A DNA stretch of 64,000 nt from Chloroflexota bacterium (GCA_013112715.1 JABFGB010000003.1:210287-274286); one strand, 5' to 3'. Shown: positions 16,117 through 25,552, counted from the stretch's first letter. Notes: generated from the sequence alone by a model not told the origin. Translations and numbers: made by a program.

Positions 16117-16362
16117 TCATGAATGATGGCTTTCACTTTCACTGATATTCCATTGGGTCGGAGATAGGTGGTGCTGTTCGGAGGGTTTATGATTGTGGCG
16201 CATCATGGTTCTCATCATGAGCAAATGGAGTAGGGGGCATAGTACAACCATTCCAAAATAGAATACAGCATTAGCTGGCAGGCCGAGTACAGCTACTGCC
16301 CCTAATGCTGTCAACGGGATTAGGCAACAAGCCAACATCAACAGGATGTGTTTGGTAGCCAT
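16117..16362 (-). CDS. Small DUF2933-like membrane protein
   Basis: An 81-residue protein with two hydrophobic helices (roughly residues 5-20 and 27-48) and a histidine-rich tail (MMRHNHKPSEQHHLS, then ESHHS). Such DUF2933-type proteins commonly sit in heavy-metal gene groups, and the histidine tail suits metal binding. Start is uncertain: ATG 16362 is the simplest, but GTG 16368 has AAGGA at a better distance. It lies about 100 bases after copA on the same strand. Confidence 0.6.
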   Translation of the reverse strand: MATKHILLMLACCLIPLTALGAVAVLGLPANAVFYFGMVVLCPLLHLLMMRTMMRHNHKPSEQHHLSPTQWNISESESHHS

Positions 16363-16462
16363 GATCACTTTGTCCTTTCTGTGCAGCAACTTTTGCTTAG
16401 ATTACTGACAAGAGTAAAGCCTCCATCATTGCATTAAAATGGAGGCCATTCGTTTGCTAAGG

Positions 16463-18793
16463 TTAATAGCCTATGCCCAGATTGGCGGCTACCTGTAAAT
16501 CGCTTTGTTCACGGGGCAGCAGGACTCTGTTACCCATCTTCTTACCCCGGAGGCGCAACGAGTTGGAAACAACACTGACGCTGCTAAAGGCCATAGCGAA
16601 AGCAGCGAGCATTGGGTTGAGTTCCCGCAGCATCATCGGGCCAAATTCCAGCATCGCCAATACGCCAGCAGCGACGGGAATGAGAATGACATTGTAGCCA
16701 AAAGCCCAGAATAGATTTTGATAGATGACCTGCATGGTTTGATGCGAGAGCCGGATGGCAGTCGGGACGGTTCGCAAATCACCACGCATCAAGGTGACAT
16801 CGGCGGTTTCCATTGCTACATCCGTTCCCGTGCCAATCGCCATGCCGACATCGGCTTGGGCGAGGGCAGGGGCGTCGTTGATACCATCCCCGACCATTGC
16901 TACCGTCAATCCCTCGGCTTGCAGTTTTTGAATTTGGGCAGCTTTTTCACTGGGTTGTACTTCGGCTAATACGCGGTCAATGCCCGCTTCGGCGGCAATC
17001 GCTTGGGCGGTGGCATGGTTATCCCCGGTCAGCATAATGACCTGTAGACCCATTGCCTGCATGGCCGCAACGGCATCACGTGAGCCTTCTTTGATGGTAT
17101 CGGCAACGGCGATTACCCCAACGATTTGGTTATCTAGGGCGACCCACATGGCGGTTTTGCCCTGCGCTTGCAGCTTTTCGGCTTCGATCTCAAGGTTGGC
17201 GAGGGCGATGTGGCGTTCTTTCATCAATTTGCGATTACCGATCAATACTTGCTGACCTTCCACTTGGGCTGTAACGCCGTGTCCGGTGATGGCCTCAAAT
17301 TGCTGCGGGTCGAACAGGGTCAACCCTAGATTTTGCGCGGCTTGTACAATGGCCTCCCCCAATGGATGCTCACTGCCCCGTTCGGCACTGGCGGCAAGGG
17401 CAAGAACTCGATCTTTATCCATCTGGGTGTTTTCGCTTAAGACAATATCGGTGACGGTGGGTTCGCCTTTGGTAATCGTGCCCGTCTTGTCCAAGACAAT
17501 CGCCTGTAGTTTATGGGCACTTTCGAGTGAACGGCTGTTTTTGAACAGAATGCCGTTTTCAGCACCTTTGCCAACACCGACCATAATCGCGGTGGGGGTA
17601 GCTAGGCCCATCGCACACGGGCAGGCGATGACCAGAACAGCGATGGTACGAATCAGCGCATGGGTGAAATCGCCATCTATGGCATACCAAACCCCAAAGG
17701 TCAGGATGGCAAGGACAATCACCGCAGGCACAAACACCGCCGCGACCTGATCTACAATCGCTTGGATAGGGGCTTTGCTACCTTGTGCCTGTTCCACCAA
17801 TTTGATAATTTGGGCGAGGGCGGTTTGTTTGCCGATGCGGGTGGCCTCAAATTTCAGCAGGCCATTTTTGTTGAGTGTCGCTCCAATGACCATCTCGCCG
17901 GGGGATTTGCTGACGGGGAGGGATTCACCCGTGAGCATACTTTCGTCTACGGAACTGCTGCCCTCTTTAACGACACCATCCACCGGGAATTTTTCGCCGG
18001 GGCGCACGATCACGAGATCACCCAAACGGACTTCACTGATAGGCACATCTAATTCGATCCCACCACGAACGACCCGGGCGGTTTTGGGCTGTAGGCCGAT
18101 CAGTTTTTTGATGGCTTCGCTCGTCCGACCTTTGGCACGGGCCTCCAACAATTTGCCGAGGACGATAAGTGTAATGATGATGGCGGCGGTTTCAAAATAG
18201 ACGTGTTCGCCGAGACCTTCAATCCCCAACGCAATCGGAATGCTGTAGAAATAGGCGACGGATGATCCCATTGCCACCAATACATCCATATTGGCAGCCC
18301 CATTGCGGAGGGCTTTGTACGCGCCGACATAATAATCTTTGCCGACATAAAATTGGACGGGGGTTGCGATGATCCAGAACAGGATATTGACCCAGCTTTC
18401 CATCGCCCACATGCCCAACAAGTCCAAATCGCGGGCCATGCTGAACGCTAATAGTGGGAAGGAGAAAATCGCCCCGACCCAAAAGCGCCGTTGTTGATGT
18501 TTCAATTCAGCGGCACGGGCTTCGGCTTCTTTGTCCTGCAATTCTTCTTCTTCGGCAGCCACAACCACGCCATAACCAGCGTTTTCAACCGCTGCCACGA
18601 GGGAGTTGGTGGAAACGGTTGGGGCAATCTTTACAACGGCCCGTTCGGTAGCAAAATTGACATCGGCTTCAACTACGCCTTCCACTTTGCGTAGGGCACG
18701 ATTGACGGCCTTTGAACAATTGGTGCAAGTCATCCCAGTGATGGGAAGTTCAATGGTAATGAGGTTGTTGGGTGCGACGGTGGCGTCTGACAT
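16463..18793 (-). CDS. copA: Copper-translocating P-type ATPase
   Basis: Inner-membrane pump that exports Cu(I) using ATP. The 776-residue protein has one N-terminal HMA domain with GMTCTNC (residues 20-26), eight membrane helices, the actuator TGES loop near 290, the transmembrane CPC (391-393) that carries copper, the phosphorylation site DKTGT (435-439) and the hinge GDGINDAP (about 640). Membrane-ion signature residues place it in the P1B-1 group. ATG 18793 has AAGGA 8 bases upstream. A strong terminator lies between this gene and the chaperone upstream, so copA probably depends on readthrough or on a separate promoter. Confidence 0.95.
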   Translation of the reverse strand: MSDATVAPNNLITIELPITGMTCTNCSKAVNRALRKVEGVVEADVNFATERAVVKIAPTVSTNSLVAAVENAGYGVVVAAEEEELQDKEAEARAAELKHQQRRFWVGAIFSFPLLAFSMARDLDLLGMWAMESWVNILFWIIATPVQFYVGKDYYVGAYKALRNGAANMDVLVAMGSSVAYFYSIPIALGIEGLGEHVYFETAAIIITLIVLGKLLEARAKGRTSEAIKKLIGLQPKTARVVRGGIELDVPISEVRLGDLVIVRPGEKFPVDGVVKEGSSSVDESMLTGESLPVSKSPGEMVIGATLNKNGLLKFEATRIGKQTALAQIIKLVEQAQGSKAPIQAIVDQVAAVFVPAVIVLAILTFGVWYAIDGDFTHALIRTIAVLVIACPCAMGLATPTAIMVGVGKGAENGILFKNSRSLESAHKLQAIVLDKTGTITKGEPTVTDIVLSENTQMDKDRVLALAASAERGSEHPLGEAIVQAAQNLGLTLFDPQQFEAITGHGVTAQVEGQQVLIGNRKLMKERHIALANLEIEAEKLQAQGKTAMWVALDNQIVGVIAVADTIKEGSRDAVAAMQAMGLQVIMLTGDNHATAQAIAAEAGIDRVLAEVQPSEKAAQIQKLQAEGLTVAMVGDGINDAPALAQADVGMAIGTGTDVAMETADVTLMRGDLRTVPTAIRLSHQTMQVIYQNLFWAFGYNVILIPVAAGVLAMLEFGPMMLRELNPMLAAFAMAFSSVSVVSNSLRLRGKKMGNRVLLPREQSDLQVAANLGIGY

Positions 18794-18827
18794 CTATGAT
18801 CCTTTCTGAATGTCGTTTCATGCACCG

Positions 18828-18855
18828 AAAAAAAAGCCCTGTTGTGAAGCAGGGC
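18828..18855 (-). terminator. Terminator between the HMA chaperone and copA
   Basis: On the minus strand GCCCTG (18850-18855) and CAGGGC (18836-18841) form a stem with an 8-base loop, followed by eight T (18828-18835). It sits right after the chaperone stop and before copA in the same direction, which would make most transcripts end after the chaperone. Confidence 0.75.
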
Positions 18856-18866
18856 ATGGAAATGCG

Positions 18867-19082
18867 TTAGGCCTTGACTTCTTCGGGGGGATATTCAATT
18901 TCAACAAGCGCGTTTTTGATTTGTTCCCATGTGGCTGGATTATCCCATTCGACGACGACCTGCTTGGTTTTTTCGTCGGCATGGGCCGATTTTACGCCGG
19001 CGATGCTTTTGATTTCACGCTCTACCGTATGGACACAGTGACCGCAGCTAATGGCTGGAACGTTGAAGGTTTTAGTAGACAT
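18867..19082 (-). CDS. copZ: Copper chaperone (HMA domain, CopZ-like)
   Basis: A 71-residue heavy-metal-associated domain that carries Cu(I) to CopA. The metal site is CGHC within PAISCGHCVHTVEREI (Cys13, Cys16), and the fold is beta-alpha-beta-beta-alpha-beta, ending in a typical HMA edge. The histidine between the cysteines is a variation of the common CxxC motif. It begins 30 bases after csoR on the same strand, so the pair is one transcript under CsoR control. Confidence 0.88.
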   Translation of the reverse strand: MSTKTFNVPAISCGHCVHTVEREIKSIAGVKSAHADEKTKQVVVEWDNPATWEQIKNALVEIEYPPEEVKA

Positions 19083-19111
19083 TGAGACTTCTCCTAATAG
19101 ATGATGTTGGT

Positions 19112-19393
19112 TTACTTTGTCCGATTCTCGGTACGGAATACTTCCATGACTTCGGCTAGGACACGCTCTCGTTCATTCGGGTCGTCGCCCCGAATAGCGG
19201 TTGTGAGACAGGTGTCTAGGTGGTTTTCCAAGATGAGTTCACTGACACGGGCAAGGGCGGCTTGGGTTGCCTGTATCTGTTTGATGATGTCAATACAATA
19301 GCGATCTTCTTCTAACATAGTGATGATGCCATTGATATGACCCGAAACACTTTTGAGGCGGTTGACGACGTTGGTGTGATTTTGATGTTCCAT
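19112..19393 (-). CDS. csoR: Copper-sensing repressor CsoR
   Basis: A 93-residue all-helical DUF156 repressor. The Cu(I) ligand set is complete: Cys33 (RYCIDI), His58 (ENHLD) and Cys62 (DTCL). CsoR tetramers release their operator when Cu(I) binds. I place the start at ATG 19393, with GAGGGG 3 bases ahead. An upstream in-frame reading from 19594 runs through the promoter and is rejected. Promoter and a CsoR-type operator lie directly upstream, giving autoregulation with the chaperone and probably copA. Confidence 0.9.
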   Translation of the reverse strand: MEHQNHTNVVNRLKSVSGHINGIITMLEEDRYCIDIIKQIQATQAALARVSELILENHLDTCLTTAIRGDDPNERERVLAEVMEVFRTENRTK

Positions 19394-19407
19394 ATTCCCC
19401 TCAAATT

Positions 19408-19434
19408 TACCCCTCCCCCCTCTGGGGTGGGATA
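19408..19434 (-). promoter_or_regulatory. CsoR operator
   Basis: The 27 bases read on the plus strand as TACCCC, a C-rich run, then CTGGGGTGGGATA. The arrangement resembles the GC-rich inverted repeat I recall for the mycobacterial CsoR operator. It lies between the -10 box and the csoR start codon, where binding would block transcription. Confidence 0.65.
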
Positions 19435-19448
19435 TGCTATACTCCCTT

Positions 19449-19476
19449 ATTGTAGTAAATAGTAGCAGGGTGTCAA
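19449..19476 (-). promoter_or_regulatory. csoR promoter
   Basis: On the minus strand TTGACA (19471-19476) and TACAAT (19449-19454) are 16 bases apart. The start site would fall around 19440, right beside the operator. Confidence 0.65.
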
Positions 19477-19614
19477 GAGATTTTTTAAAATTGGCGCGGA
19501 ATGTCACATGAAAAATGTGCCAGACGCGATGTATCAGGAAACAAACGTCACCGATAATAAAACTATTGACCCAAACTTTGCCGTTACGTTTCACCGCAAT
19601 GAAGGATCGCTACA

Positions 19615-20661
19615 ATGAACTTATGGGTAATTTTTCTGACAGGCCTTACCACAGGTGGGTTATCGTGTTTGGCGGTGCAGGGAGGCCTATTGGCAACTGC
19701 TATCACAGGACAGAGCCACACCGGACGCCAAAAAAAGCTGCATGATGAAGTGTTGCAGATGCAAGTTGCTGCCAATCCTTGGCCGGTGGTTTATTTTCTC
19801 GGTGCAAAATTACTGGTCTATACAGCGTTGGGGTTTTTGCTCGGCATCGTAGGGTCGGCCCTCCAAATCTCTCCTAAGACTCAGGCGGTCATGCAACTTC
19901 TCGCCGCGTTTTATATGCTGGTGACAGCCCTAAATATGTTGGAAGTCCATCCGGTCTTCCGATATTTTGTAATTCAACCTCCCAAATCATTTACCAAACG
20001 GGTGCGGAATCAGGCCCGTCAGCAAAGTATCTACACACCTGCAATTTTGGGCGCGATGACCGTCTTGATTCCCTGCGGTACAACCCAAGCGATGATGGTT
20101 TTGGCGATTAGCGAGGGGCAGGCGGTATTGGGCGCGGCCATCATGGCAATTTTCGTGCTGGGCACATCCCCGACCTTTTTTGTCCTCGGTTTTTTGGCAA
20201 CCCAATTGCAACATCGCGTCAAACGAGCATTCAACTACACCGCTGCCACTTTGATTATTTTGGTGGGTATGCTATCCGCCGACAGTGCGCTCAAAGTGCT
20301 TAATTCGCCATTTGTGCCCAGCTATACGGTGACATCGGCCCTTGAGTCGTTGGGGATTTTGACGCCGAAGCCTGTCTATGCCGAAGATGTAGATGGGGTT
20401 GAGGAGATGACGATTCATGTGGAAGCGGAAGCCTATAAACCGAATCACTGGATCGCTGAACAAGGGAAACCGCTACGTATCCGTTTGATTACAGAGGATA
20501 CCTATGGCTGTACCCTTGTTTTTACTATTCCCGAATATGACGTAGTACAATTTTTGGAGAGTACGGACGAACAGGTAGTGGAATTGCCGCCACAGCAACC
20601 CGGCGAAATCAAATTCATGTGCAGCATGGGCATGTATACGGGCAAGATCGAGATTCAATAG
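19615..20661 (+). CDS. TauE/SafE-UreH-like exporter fused to a cupredoxin-like domain
   Basis: A 348-residue membrane protein. Residues 1-225 form about six helices of the sulfite-exporter/UreH-like family (LTTGGLSCLAVQGGLLATAI, then PCGTTQAMMVLA). A C-terminal extracytoplasmic domain (about 260-348) looks like a cupredoxin or EfeO-type module with possible copper ligands in YGCTLVF and FMCSMGMY. The fusion, the divergent csoR and the adjoining HMA gene point to copper export or periplasmic copper handling. Start ATG 19615. It is divergent from csoR, so the CsoR region may act on both sides. Confidence 0.78.
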   Translation: MNLWVIFLTGLTTGGLSCLAVQGGLLATAITGQSHTGRQKKLHDEVLQMQVAANPWPVVYFLGAKLLVYTALGFLLGIVGSALQISPKTQAVMQLLAAFYMLVTALNMLEVHPVFRYFVIQPPKSFTKRVRNQARQQSIYTPAILGAMTVLIPCGTTQAMMVLAISEGQAVLGAAIMAIFVLGTSPTFFVLGFLATQLQHRVKRAFNYTAATLIILVGMLSADSALKVLNSPFVPSYTVTSALESLGILTPKPVYAEDVDGVEEMTIHVEAEAYKPNHWIAEQGKPLRIRLITEDTYGCTLVFTIPEYDVVQFLESTDEQVVELPPQQPGEIKFMCSMGMYTGKIEIQ

Positions 20662-20672
20662 GGAGGACTTGG

Positions 20673-20894
20673 ATGGTAAAGCAGCAGTTCAAGATTCAGG
20701 GGATGCACTGTGTTGGCTGTGCCATGACGATTGATGGTGTGATTGAAGATTTGCCGGGAGTGAAATCGGCCTCCACCAACTATAAGCGCCAAGTGGCCGT
20801 AGTGGAATATGACGAACGCCAAGTGAGCGAGACCGACATTTTACGGGTGATTCATGAGGCGGGTTATTCGGGTAAGGTTCCGGAAGCGAATTGA
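20673..20894 (+). CDS. HMA-domain metal-binding protein
   Basis: A 73-residue HMA domain with GMHCVGC as metal site and the expected beta-alpha-beta-beta-alpha-beta pattern; it ends with the typical IHEAGYSG turn. It begins 11 bases after the TauE/SafE fusion, with GGGAGG 6 bases ahead of its ATG, and probably passes Cu(I) to that protein. The long in-frame extension to 20619 lies inside the previous gene and is ignored. Confidence 0.85.
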   Translation: MVKQQFKIQGMHCVGCAMTIDGVIEDLPGVKSASTNYKRQVAVVEYDERQVSETDILRVIHEAGYSGKVPEAN

Positions 20895-20941
20895 TGTATC
20901 CAAGAGGGTATATTTATGCCATTGCACTGCCCTAAAAAGGA

Positions 20942-20969
20942 TTGACACCCAAGCATTCTTTGTTATACT
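20942..20969 (+). promoter_or_regulatory. Promoter of tRNA-Lys
   Basis: TTGACA at 20942-20947 and TATACT at 20964-20969 are 16 bases apart and 14 bases ahead of the tRNA. Confidence 0.7.
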
Positions 20970-20983
20970 TGCACCCAAAATTC

Positions 20984-21058
20984 GGCTCAGTAGCTCAATG
21001 GCAGAGCAGTTGACTCTTAATCAATTGGTTGGGGGTTCGAGTCCCTCCTGAGTCACCA
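20984..21058 (+). tRNA. tRNA-Lys (anticodon CTT)
   Basis: Complete cloverleaf: acceptor GGCTCAG/CTGAGTC with one G-T wobble, D arm AGCTCAATGGCAGAGC, anticodon stem TTGAC-TCTTAAT context with CTT, T arm GGGGGTTCGAGTCCCTC, discriminator A and an encoded CCA. It reads AAG. Confidence 0.9.
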
Positions 21059-21065
21059 ATCTAAA

Positions 21066-21094
21066 CCAGCTTCATGGCTGGCTTTTTGTTTTTT
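21066..21094 (+). terminator. Terminator of tRNA-Lys
   Basis: CCAGC (21066-21070) pairs with GCTGG (21077-21081), followed by a T-run containing two G-T steps. Confidence 0.7.
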
Positions 21095-21175
21095 ATACCC
21101 CAAAGATTTTCTAAAGTGCCCTTCGGTGGGTAAACTTATCCTGTTGGTTTATCATGAATGGTTGGAGAAAAATCA

Positions 21176-22270
21176 ATGGGTCGGGCGCTCAGAAAAATCG
21201 TCTTGCTAGTGATAGTCCTGCTTACATTAAATGCTTGCGGCGCAGAAGACACCCCCATTATTGTGACTGAGATTCCAACCAACACCCCTAGTCAACAAGC
21301 ACCGCCAACCGCAACGTTTACCCCCGCCCCAACGGTGGCGGCTGTGGCGTTTAATACCATGACCCTCGTTCCCACTGTGGAGCGCCGCCGCGACGTTACG
21401 GCAACCTCCGGACCATCGCCGACTAGCCCTTTGCGACCCACGTTTACCCCCGCGCCCGCAACTTTGACCGCCACGTCTTTACCCACGCTGGCAGGCATTG
21501 AAATTGAATATTTTGCCAATGAAACGACGGGGGCACTTGCGTCGGGGGCCAATGTGACTTTGTTTTGGCGGGTGACAGGGGCGGAACGGGTCAGCATTTA
21601 TCGCTTGGATGCAGAAGGCGAACGCACCAAAGAATGGCGGGTGGATAACGAGGGCCGCATTACGGTTGCCACCGAAAGCACGGATGTGGATGAGGCGAAA
21701 TTTGAACTGGTTGCCAGCAATGCGGATGGAGTTGCTAATGCCGAAGTGAGTGTACCCCTTGCGGCGGCTAATTGTCCTCAATTGTGGTTCTTTAGCCCTG
21801 CGCCAGCGACATGCCCAACTAGCCCCGGCGAGCCGACTTTTCAAGTGGAACAGCGTTTTGAGCGAGGTTTCATGATCTGGTTGGGCAATACCCGTGAGAT
21901 CGTGATTGTATACTCAGATGACCAACAACCACGCTGGCTGCGTGTGCCGGATGCGTTTACAGAGGGCCAACCAGAACGTGATGACTCAATCCAACCCCCG
22001 CCAAATCTGTTCCAACCCATACGTGGTTTTGGGTTAATATGGCGAGAAAATCCGCGTACCCGTGATCGGCTCGGCTGGGCGACTGAGCCGGAATTAGGTT
22101 ATGACGGTATTGTGCAAACAACGGGCCTGACCGATAATGATCGCGTGATTTATTTGCGTACCCGGGATGGTGGGATTTTAGAATTGTCAGATAATGGCGG
22201 TGCGTGGCAAATTTTGCCCTATCAACCCCCCGCTACTGTGCCACCCACATTGCCCACAGCCACCCCATAA
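21176..22270 (+). CDS. Secreted lipoprotein with Thr/Pro-rich linker
   Basis: A 364-residue lipoprotein. The signal peptide ends in the lipobox LNAC (Cys21), so it is anchored on the outer side of the membrane. A threonine/proline linker (residues about 30-110, TPTATFTPAP pattern) is followed by an Ig-like beta domain (about 115-200) and a second beta-rich domain with RDRLGWATEPE. No enzymatic motif is visible. ATG 21176 has GGAG 8 bases ahead; an earlier ATG at 21158 lacks a site. The TPT-linker style is typical of Chloroflexota surface proteins. Confidence 0.7.
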   Translation: MGRALRKIVLLVIVLLTLNACGAEDTPIIVTEIPTNTPSQQAPPTATFTPAPTVAAVAFNTMTLVPTVERRRDVTATSGPSPTSPLRPTFTPAPATLTATSLPTLAGIEIEYFANETTGALASGANVTLFWRVTGAERVSIYRLDAEGERTKEWRVDNEGRITVATESTDVDEAKFELVASNADGVANAEVSVPLAAANCPQLWFFSPAPATCPTSPGEPTFQVEQRFERGFMIWLGNTREIVIVYSDDQQPRWLRVPDAFTEGQPERDDSIQPPPNLFQPIRGFGLIWRENPRTRDRLGWATEPELGYDGIVQTTGLTDNDRVIYLRTRDGGILELSDNGGAWQILPYQPPATVPPTLPTATP

Positions 22271-22305
22271 AGCTCTTAAACTACTCGTAAAGGTAAATAA
22301 CGTAG

Positions 22306-23484
22306 ATGCTTCCTGAACAATCTCAAAATAGTGACGCGATTGATATTCCACAAGTCACAACCCTGCCCCCCCGTGAGGTGGATGATCGCCTGCGGCTGGC
22401 TGTCGCAACCGTGTTAGACATTGAAGAAACCACCAACCCACCAGCCCCAAACATTGAAATTCAATATGTCGGTCAACTGCGCGTTCCGAGTGAAGGGGTA
22501 ATAGACCAACTTGACCCAACACTTGAGCAACTGGGGGTTCATGCCTATCTAAGCCAAGATGACGAAACAGGTAAGCACTTAATAACTGTGGTTCGGGGGC
22601 GCTACACATCGCGGGCTTGGCCTTGGTGGCCCAATCTGGTGCTTCTCATGATGACAATCCTCAGTCTGCTTTTTGTTGGAGCAGGGACACAGGCAGGAGT
22701 TGAAAATCGGGATGTGGAAAATTTTGGTGACATCCGTTTATTGGAGGGATGGCCGTATGCGCTCAGTTTAATGTTGATATTGGGGGCGCACGAACTGGGA
22801 CATTATTTTATGGCGCGGCGCTATCGTGTTAATGCGACATTGCCCTATTTTATCCCGATGCCCTTTGGCTTATTTGGAACATTAGGAGCATTTATCATGT
22901 TGCGCGGCGCCATCAAGAACCGTAAGGTTTTGTTTGATGTGGGAGCGGCAGGTCCATTGGCGGGCTTGATTTTTGCCATCCCGATTCTCATTATCGGCCT
23001 TGCGACATCGGATATCAAAGAAATTCCCAAAAATGAGGATATTACCCGTGAGGGCAATTCATTGCTCTATGCCGCCGCAAAAATCGCAATATTTGGACGC
23101 TTTGTGCCAGATGGGGATGAAGATGTGTATATCAATCAATTGGCGATGGCGGGTTGGACGGGCCTGTTTGTGACAGCGCTCAATTTGGTGCCATTAGGTC
23201 AGTTGGATGGGGGGCACGTCATTTATACGCTTTTTGGCCGACGAGTCCGCAAACTATACGTGCCTGTCCTTGCGATATTCGTTACCTTAACCGTTCTAGT
23301 AAGCCTATCGTGGGCGCTTTGGACGCTCCTGCTGCTCTTGTTTGGCTGGCAGCATCCCGCCCCTTTGGACGATGTTACGCCTTTGGGTAGGCGACGACGT
23401 CTCATTGGGTATATTGCCTTGATTATTTTTGTCTTGGTGTTTGTTCCAAACCCCATTCAATTTATTCCAGCCGGGTCACGCTAA
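22306..23484 (+). CDS. Site-2-protease-like M50 metallopeptidase
   Basis: A 392-residue intramembrane zinc protease. The catalytic HELGH (162-166) lies in a membrane helix, and the third zinc ligand is in LGQLDGGHVIY at about 303. Around these are at least six hydrophobic helices, and there is a 100-residue cytoplasmic N-terminal region. S2P enzymes release membrane-tethered regulators such as anti-sigma factors; the substrate is unknown here. A conserved MPFGLFGTLGAFI segment resembles plant EGY proteases. It lies 35 bases after the lipoprotein gene on the same strand. Confidence 0.85.
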   Translation: MLPEQSQNSDAIDIPQVTTLPPREVDDRLRLAVATVLDIEETTNPPAPNIEIQYVGQLRVPSEGVIDQLDPTLEQLGVHAYLSQDDETGKHLITVVRGRYTSRAWPWWPNLVLLMMTILSLLFVGAGTQAGVENRDVENFGDIRLLEGWPYALSLMLILGAHELGHYFMARRYRVNATLPYFIPMPFGLFGTLGAFIMLRGAIKNRKVLFDVGAAGPLAGLIFAIPILIIGLATSDIKEIPKNEDITREGNSLLYAAAKIAIFGRFVPDGDEDVYINQLAMAGWTGLFVTALNLVPLGQLDGGHVIYTLFGRRVRKLYVPVLAIFVTLTVLVSLSWALWTLLLLLFGWQHPAPLDDVTPLGRRRRLIGYIALIIFVLVFVPNPIQFIPAGSR

Positions 23485-23491
23485 GGGTAAT

Positions 23492-24316
23492 ATGGGTCAC
23501 CGTACACACAAAGAAGCAACACCGCCAGCAAAGAAAAAAACGACCAGCAGCAAAGAGCGCAAAAAAGCGGCGGCGAAAAAGAAAGCCCCTTCGCGTTTTC
23601 AGCAATGGCTCAATAGGCTTCCTGCGTTATTTGTGGTTGCACTGGCGATCTATTTTTTGGTCATTCAGGTGGTAGGGGGTTTAGCCGATTGGGTGGGCAT
23701 CAGCGACTCTGGTCAAGACGATACTTTTGGCCGTTATGATGGTCTGTATGAGACTGACCGTGAGCTTGCCGAATTATTTTCGCCGAGTGTGGACTATTGG
23801 GAACCCGCCATTTATCAATGGGCGCAAGACTTTGGCCTTAATCCAAATTTAGTGGCGACGGTCATCCAAATCGAGTCGTGTGGTGATCCCTATGCCGTGT
23901 CAAACGCGGGAGCACAAGGTTTATTTCAAGTCATGCCTGCTAATTTTCAAGAACCGGGCCTCAATCAGCTTGATCCGATGGATAATGCCCGCGTTGGATT
24001 AAACATCCTCGCTGAGTGTCTGCAATTTTCGCGTGACCCACATTTTGACGGGGAGATTGATGGGCCGCCGGATGTTGGGTTGGCGCTGGTTTGTTATAAC
24101 GGCGGGCCAAGCGTGTTGAGTACCCCGCGTGACCAGTGGGTGCAAGAATCTCAGAATTATTATAAATGGGGTACAGGCATCTGGGCGGACGCTTCACAAG
24201 GTCGCTCTACTAGCTCGACCCTCAATGAATGGGTAGCGGCTGGCGGGTGGTTGTGTGACCGCGCCAGAACCCGTCAGCAGTTACTCCGTCCGCTGCCGTC
24301 GCTCACTCTAAATTAG
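23492..24316 (+). CDS. Membrane-anchored lytic transglycosylase
   Basis: A 274-residue protein that cleaves peptidoglycan glycan strands. The N-terminal 35 residues are extremely lysine-rich, one membrane helix spans about 43-65, and an SLT domain follows. The catalytic glutamate is E128 in VIQIESCGDPYAVS, with GAQGLFQVMP and a LALVCYNGGPS block completing the fold. ATG 23492 with AAGGG 4 bases ahead; the M50 gene ends 8 bases earlier, so the two are co-transcribed. Confidence 0.83.
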   Translation: MGHRTHKEATPPAKKKTTSSKERKKAAAKKKAPSRFQQWLNRLPALFVVALAIYFLVIQVVGGLADWVGISDSGQDDTFGRYDGLYETDRELAELFSPSVDYWEPAIYQWAQDFGLNPNLVATVIQIESCGDPYAVSNAGAQGLFQVMPANFQEPGLNQLDPMDNARVGLNILAECLQFSRDPHFDGEIDGPPDVGLALVCYNGGPSVLSTPRDQWVQESQNYYKWGTGIWADASQGRSTSSTLNEWVAAGGWLCDRARTRQQLLRPLPSLTLN

Positions 24317-24317
24317 A

Positions 24318-25331
24318 CTATTCGGCGGGTAGGGTAATTTTATCAATCGTGAAGGGAAGCGACGGATCTACCAGAAAACTAATGACCGGGGCAAGCGAAA
24401 TTGAATCCAAATTGGTGACATAGACAGTGTTATCCAAATAGGCCACGTCGCTTGGTTCACGGAAATCTTCAGCCAGAATGGTGATCTCACCGTTGAGTTC
24501 TATCCGGGCCACTTTGTTGGTGTCATAAATGGTGAAAATGACCCGCCCTAAGTCATCAATGGTAAGACCATCCAATTCACGATCATCTTCGCTGTAGACA
24601 GTGCCTAGTAATTTTGGACTGCGGTCGGCTTCAAAATCAAGGCGATAGACAATACCCGCAGCGGTATCTGCAACCACGATGTCATCTGTTACGGCGTCAT
24701 AGGCCAGCCCCGTCGGTTGCACTTCTTTGCTCACTTCAGGAAGTATCCACCATGTTTCATACTCCCCGGCCTCGTTCAATTTTAGGATTGTCCCGCGCTG
24801 GGTATCGGTGAAGTAGAGCACGCCGTCTTTATCGAAAGTGATGGAGTGGGGGATTTCGTCGTTGTCGAGTTTGCCGATTTGTTCAACCGTCTGCCCATCA
24901 GTGGAAATGCGTTTGATTTGTCCCTGTCCACGACGTGGGTCACAATCCTTGCGGTCAATCACATACAATGAGCCATCCGGCGCAAAGGCCATCCCCGATG
25001 CAGCCTCAATGGTTTGGCTGCCGCCTTTGACCCATAAGGTGCGTTCACCAGTAGGGGTAATTTGCCAAATATCGCCTGTACAAAAGCTGCCTGCATAAAT
25101 GTTGCCGTCTGGCCCGATGGTTAATGCGCCGGGATAGGCACGATCACCGGGGAGTTCAACAAATGTATCCGATGATGCTCCTGCCAAAACCGCCTTAGAT
25201 TCGCGGCGTTCGGTATTAAAGGCACTGCGAATGAGCAGAGCGGTTAGTCCACAGATAAAAATCAATGAGACGACAAAAAATAGGGTGACACCCAAGAGTC
25301 GTCGTTGGCGCTTGTTGGTTTGTGTTGCCAT
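24318..25331 (-). CDS. Membrane-anchored beta-propeller (NHL/SMP-30-like)
   Basis: A 337-residue protein with one N-terminal membrane helix (about 13-38) and an outer six-bladed propeller. Repeated blades show the pattern G-(x)-I-Y-A-(x)-D (for example YPGALTIGPDGNIYAGSFC, MAFAPDGSLYVIDRKD, ITFDKDGVLYFTDTQRG), as in SMP-30/NHL proteins that bind calcium or lactones. No catalytic set is fixed. The start could also be a GTG at 25346. It converges with the transglycosylase gene with 1 base between the stops. Confidence 0.72.
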   Translation of the reverse strand: MATQTNKRQRRLLGVTLFFVVSLIFICGLTALLIRSAFNTERRESKAVLAGASSDTFVELPGDRAYPGALTIGPDGNIYAGSFCTGDIWQITPTGERTLWVKGGSQTIEAASGMAFAPDGSLYVIDRKDCDPRRGQGQIKRISTDGQTVEQIGKLDNDEIPHSITFDKDGVLYFTDTQRGTILKLNEAGEYETWWILPEVSKEVQPTGLAYDAVTDDIVVADTAAGIVYRLDFEADRSPKLLGTVYSEDDRELDGLTIDDLGRVIFTIYDTNKVARIELNGEITILAEDFREPSDVAYLDNTVYVTNLDSISLAPVISFLVDPSLPFTIDKITLPAE

Positions 25332-25400
25332 TGCTGTTTGTTCCACTGCATCTTAAACACAACGACAGACGGAAATGAACCCCGTCTGCCGTCATTGAGT

Positions 25401-25493
25401 TGGCGGAGAGAGTGGGATTTGAACCCACGACAGGGAATTACCCTGTACCCGCTTTCCAGGCGAGCGCATTAGGCCAGACTATGCTACCTCTCC
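25401..25493 (-). tRNA. tRNA-Ser (anticodon GGA)
   Basis: On the minus strand a class II tRNA: acceptor GGAGAGG with TCTCTCC (one G-T), anticodon loop CTGGAAA (GGA), a long variable arm ending GGGAATTACCCT in plus orientation, T arm GTGGGTTCAAATCCCAC, discriminator G and encoded CCA. G73 and the long arm are serine identity elements. Confidence 0.9.
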
Positions 25494-25552
25494 AATTTCA
25501 TTCAATTAAACGTGATTATAGCGGTAAGCGTTGGGCTTGGTCAATACAGACT

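Noticed and set aside
19394..19594. Long N-terminal extension of csoR
   Set aside because: It runs through the promoter and operator, and CsoR proteins begin near the chosen ATG.
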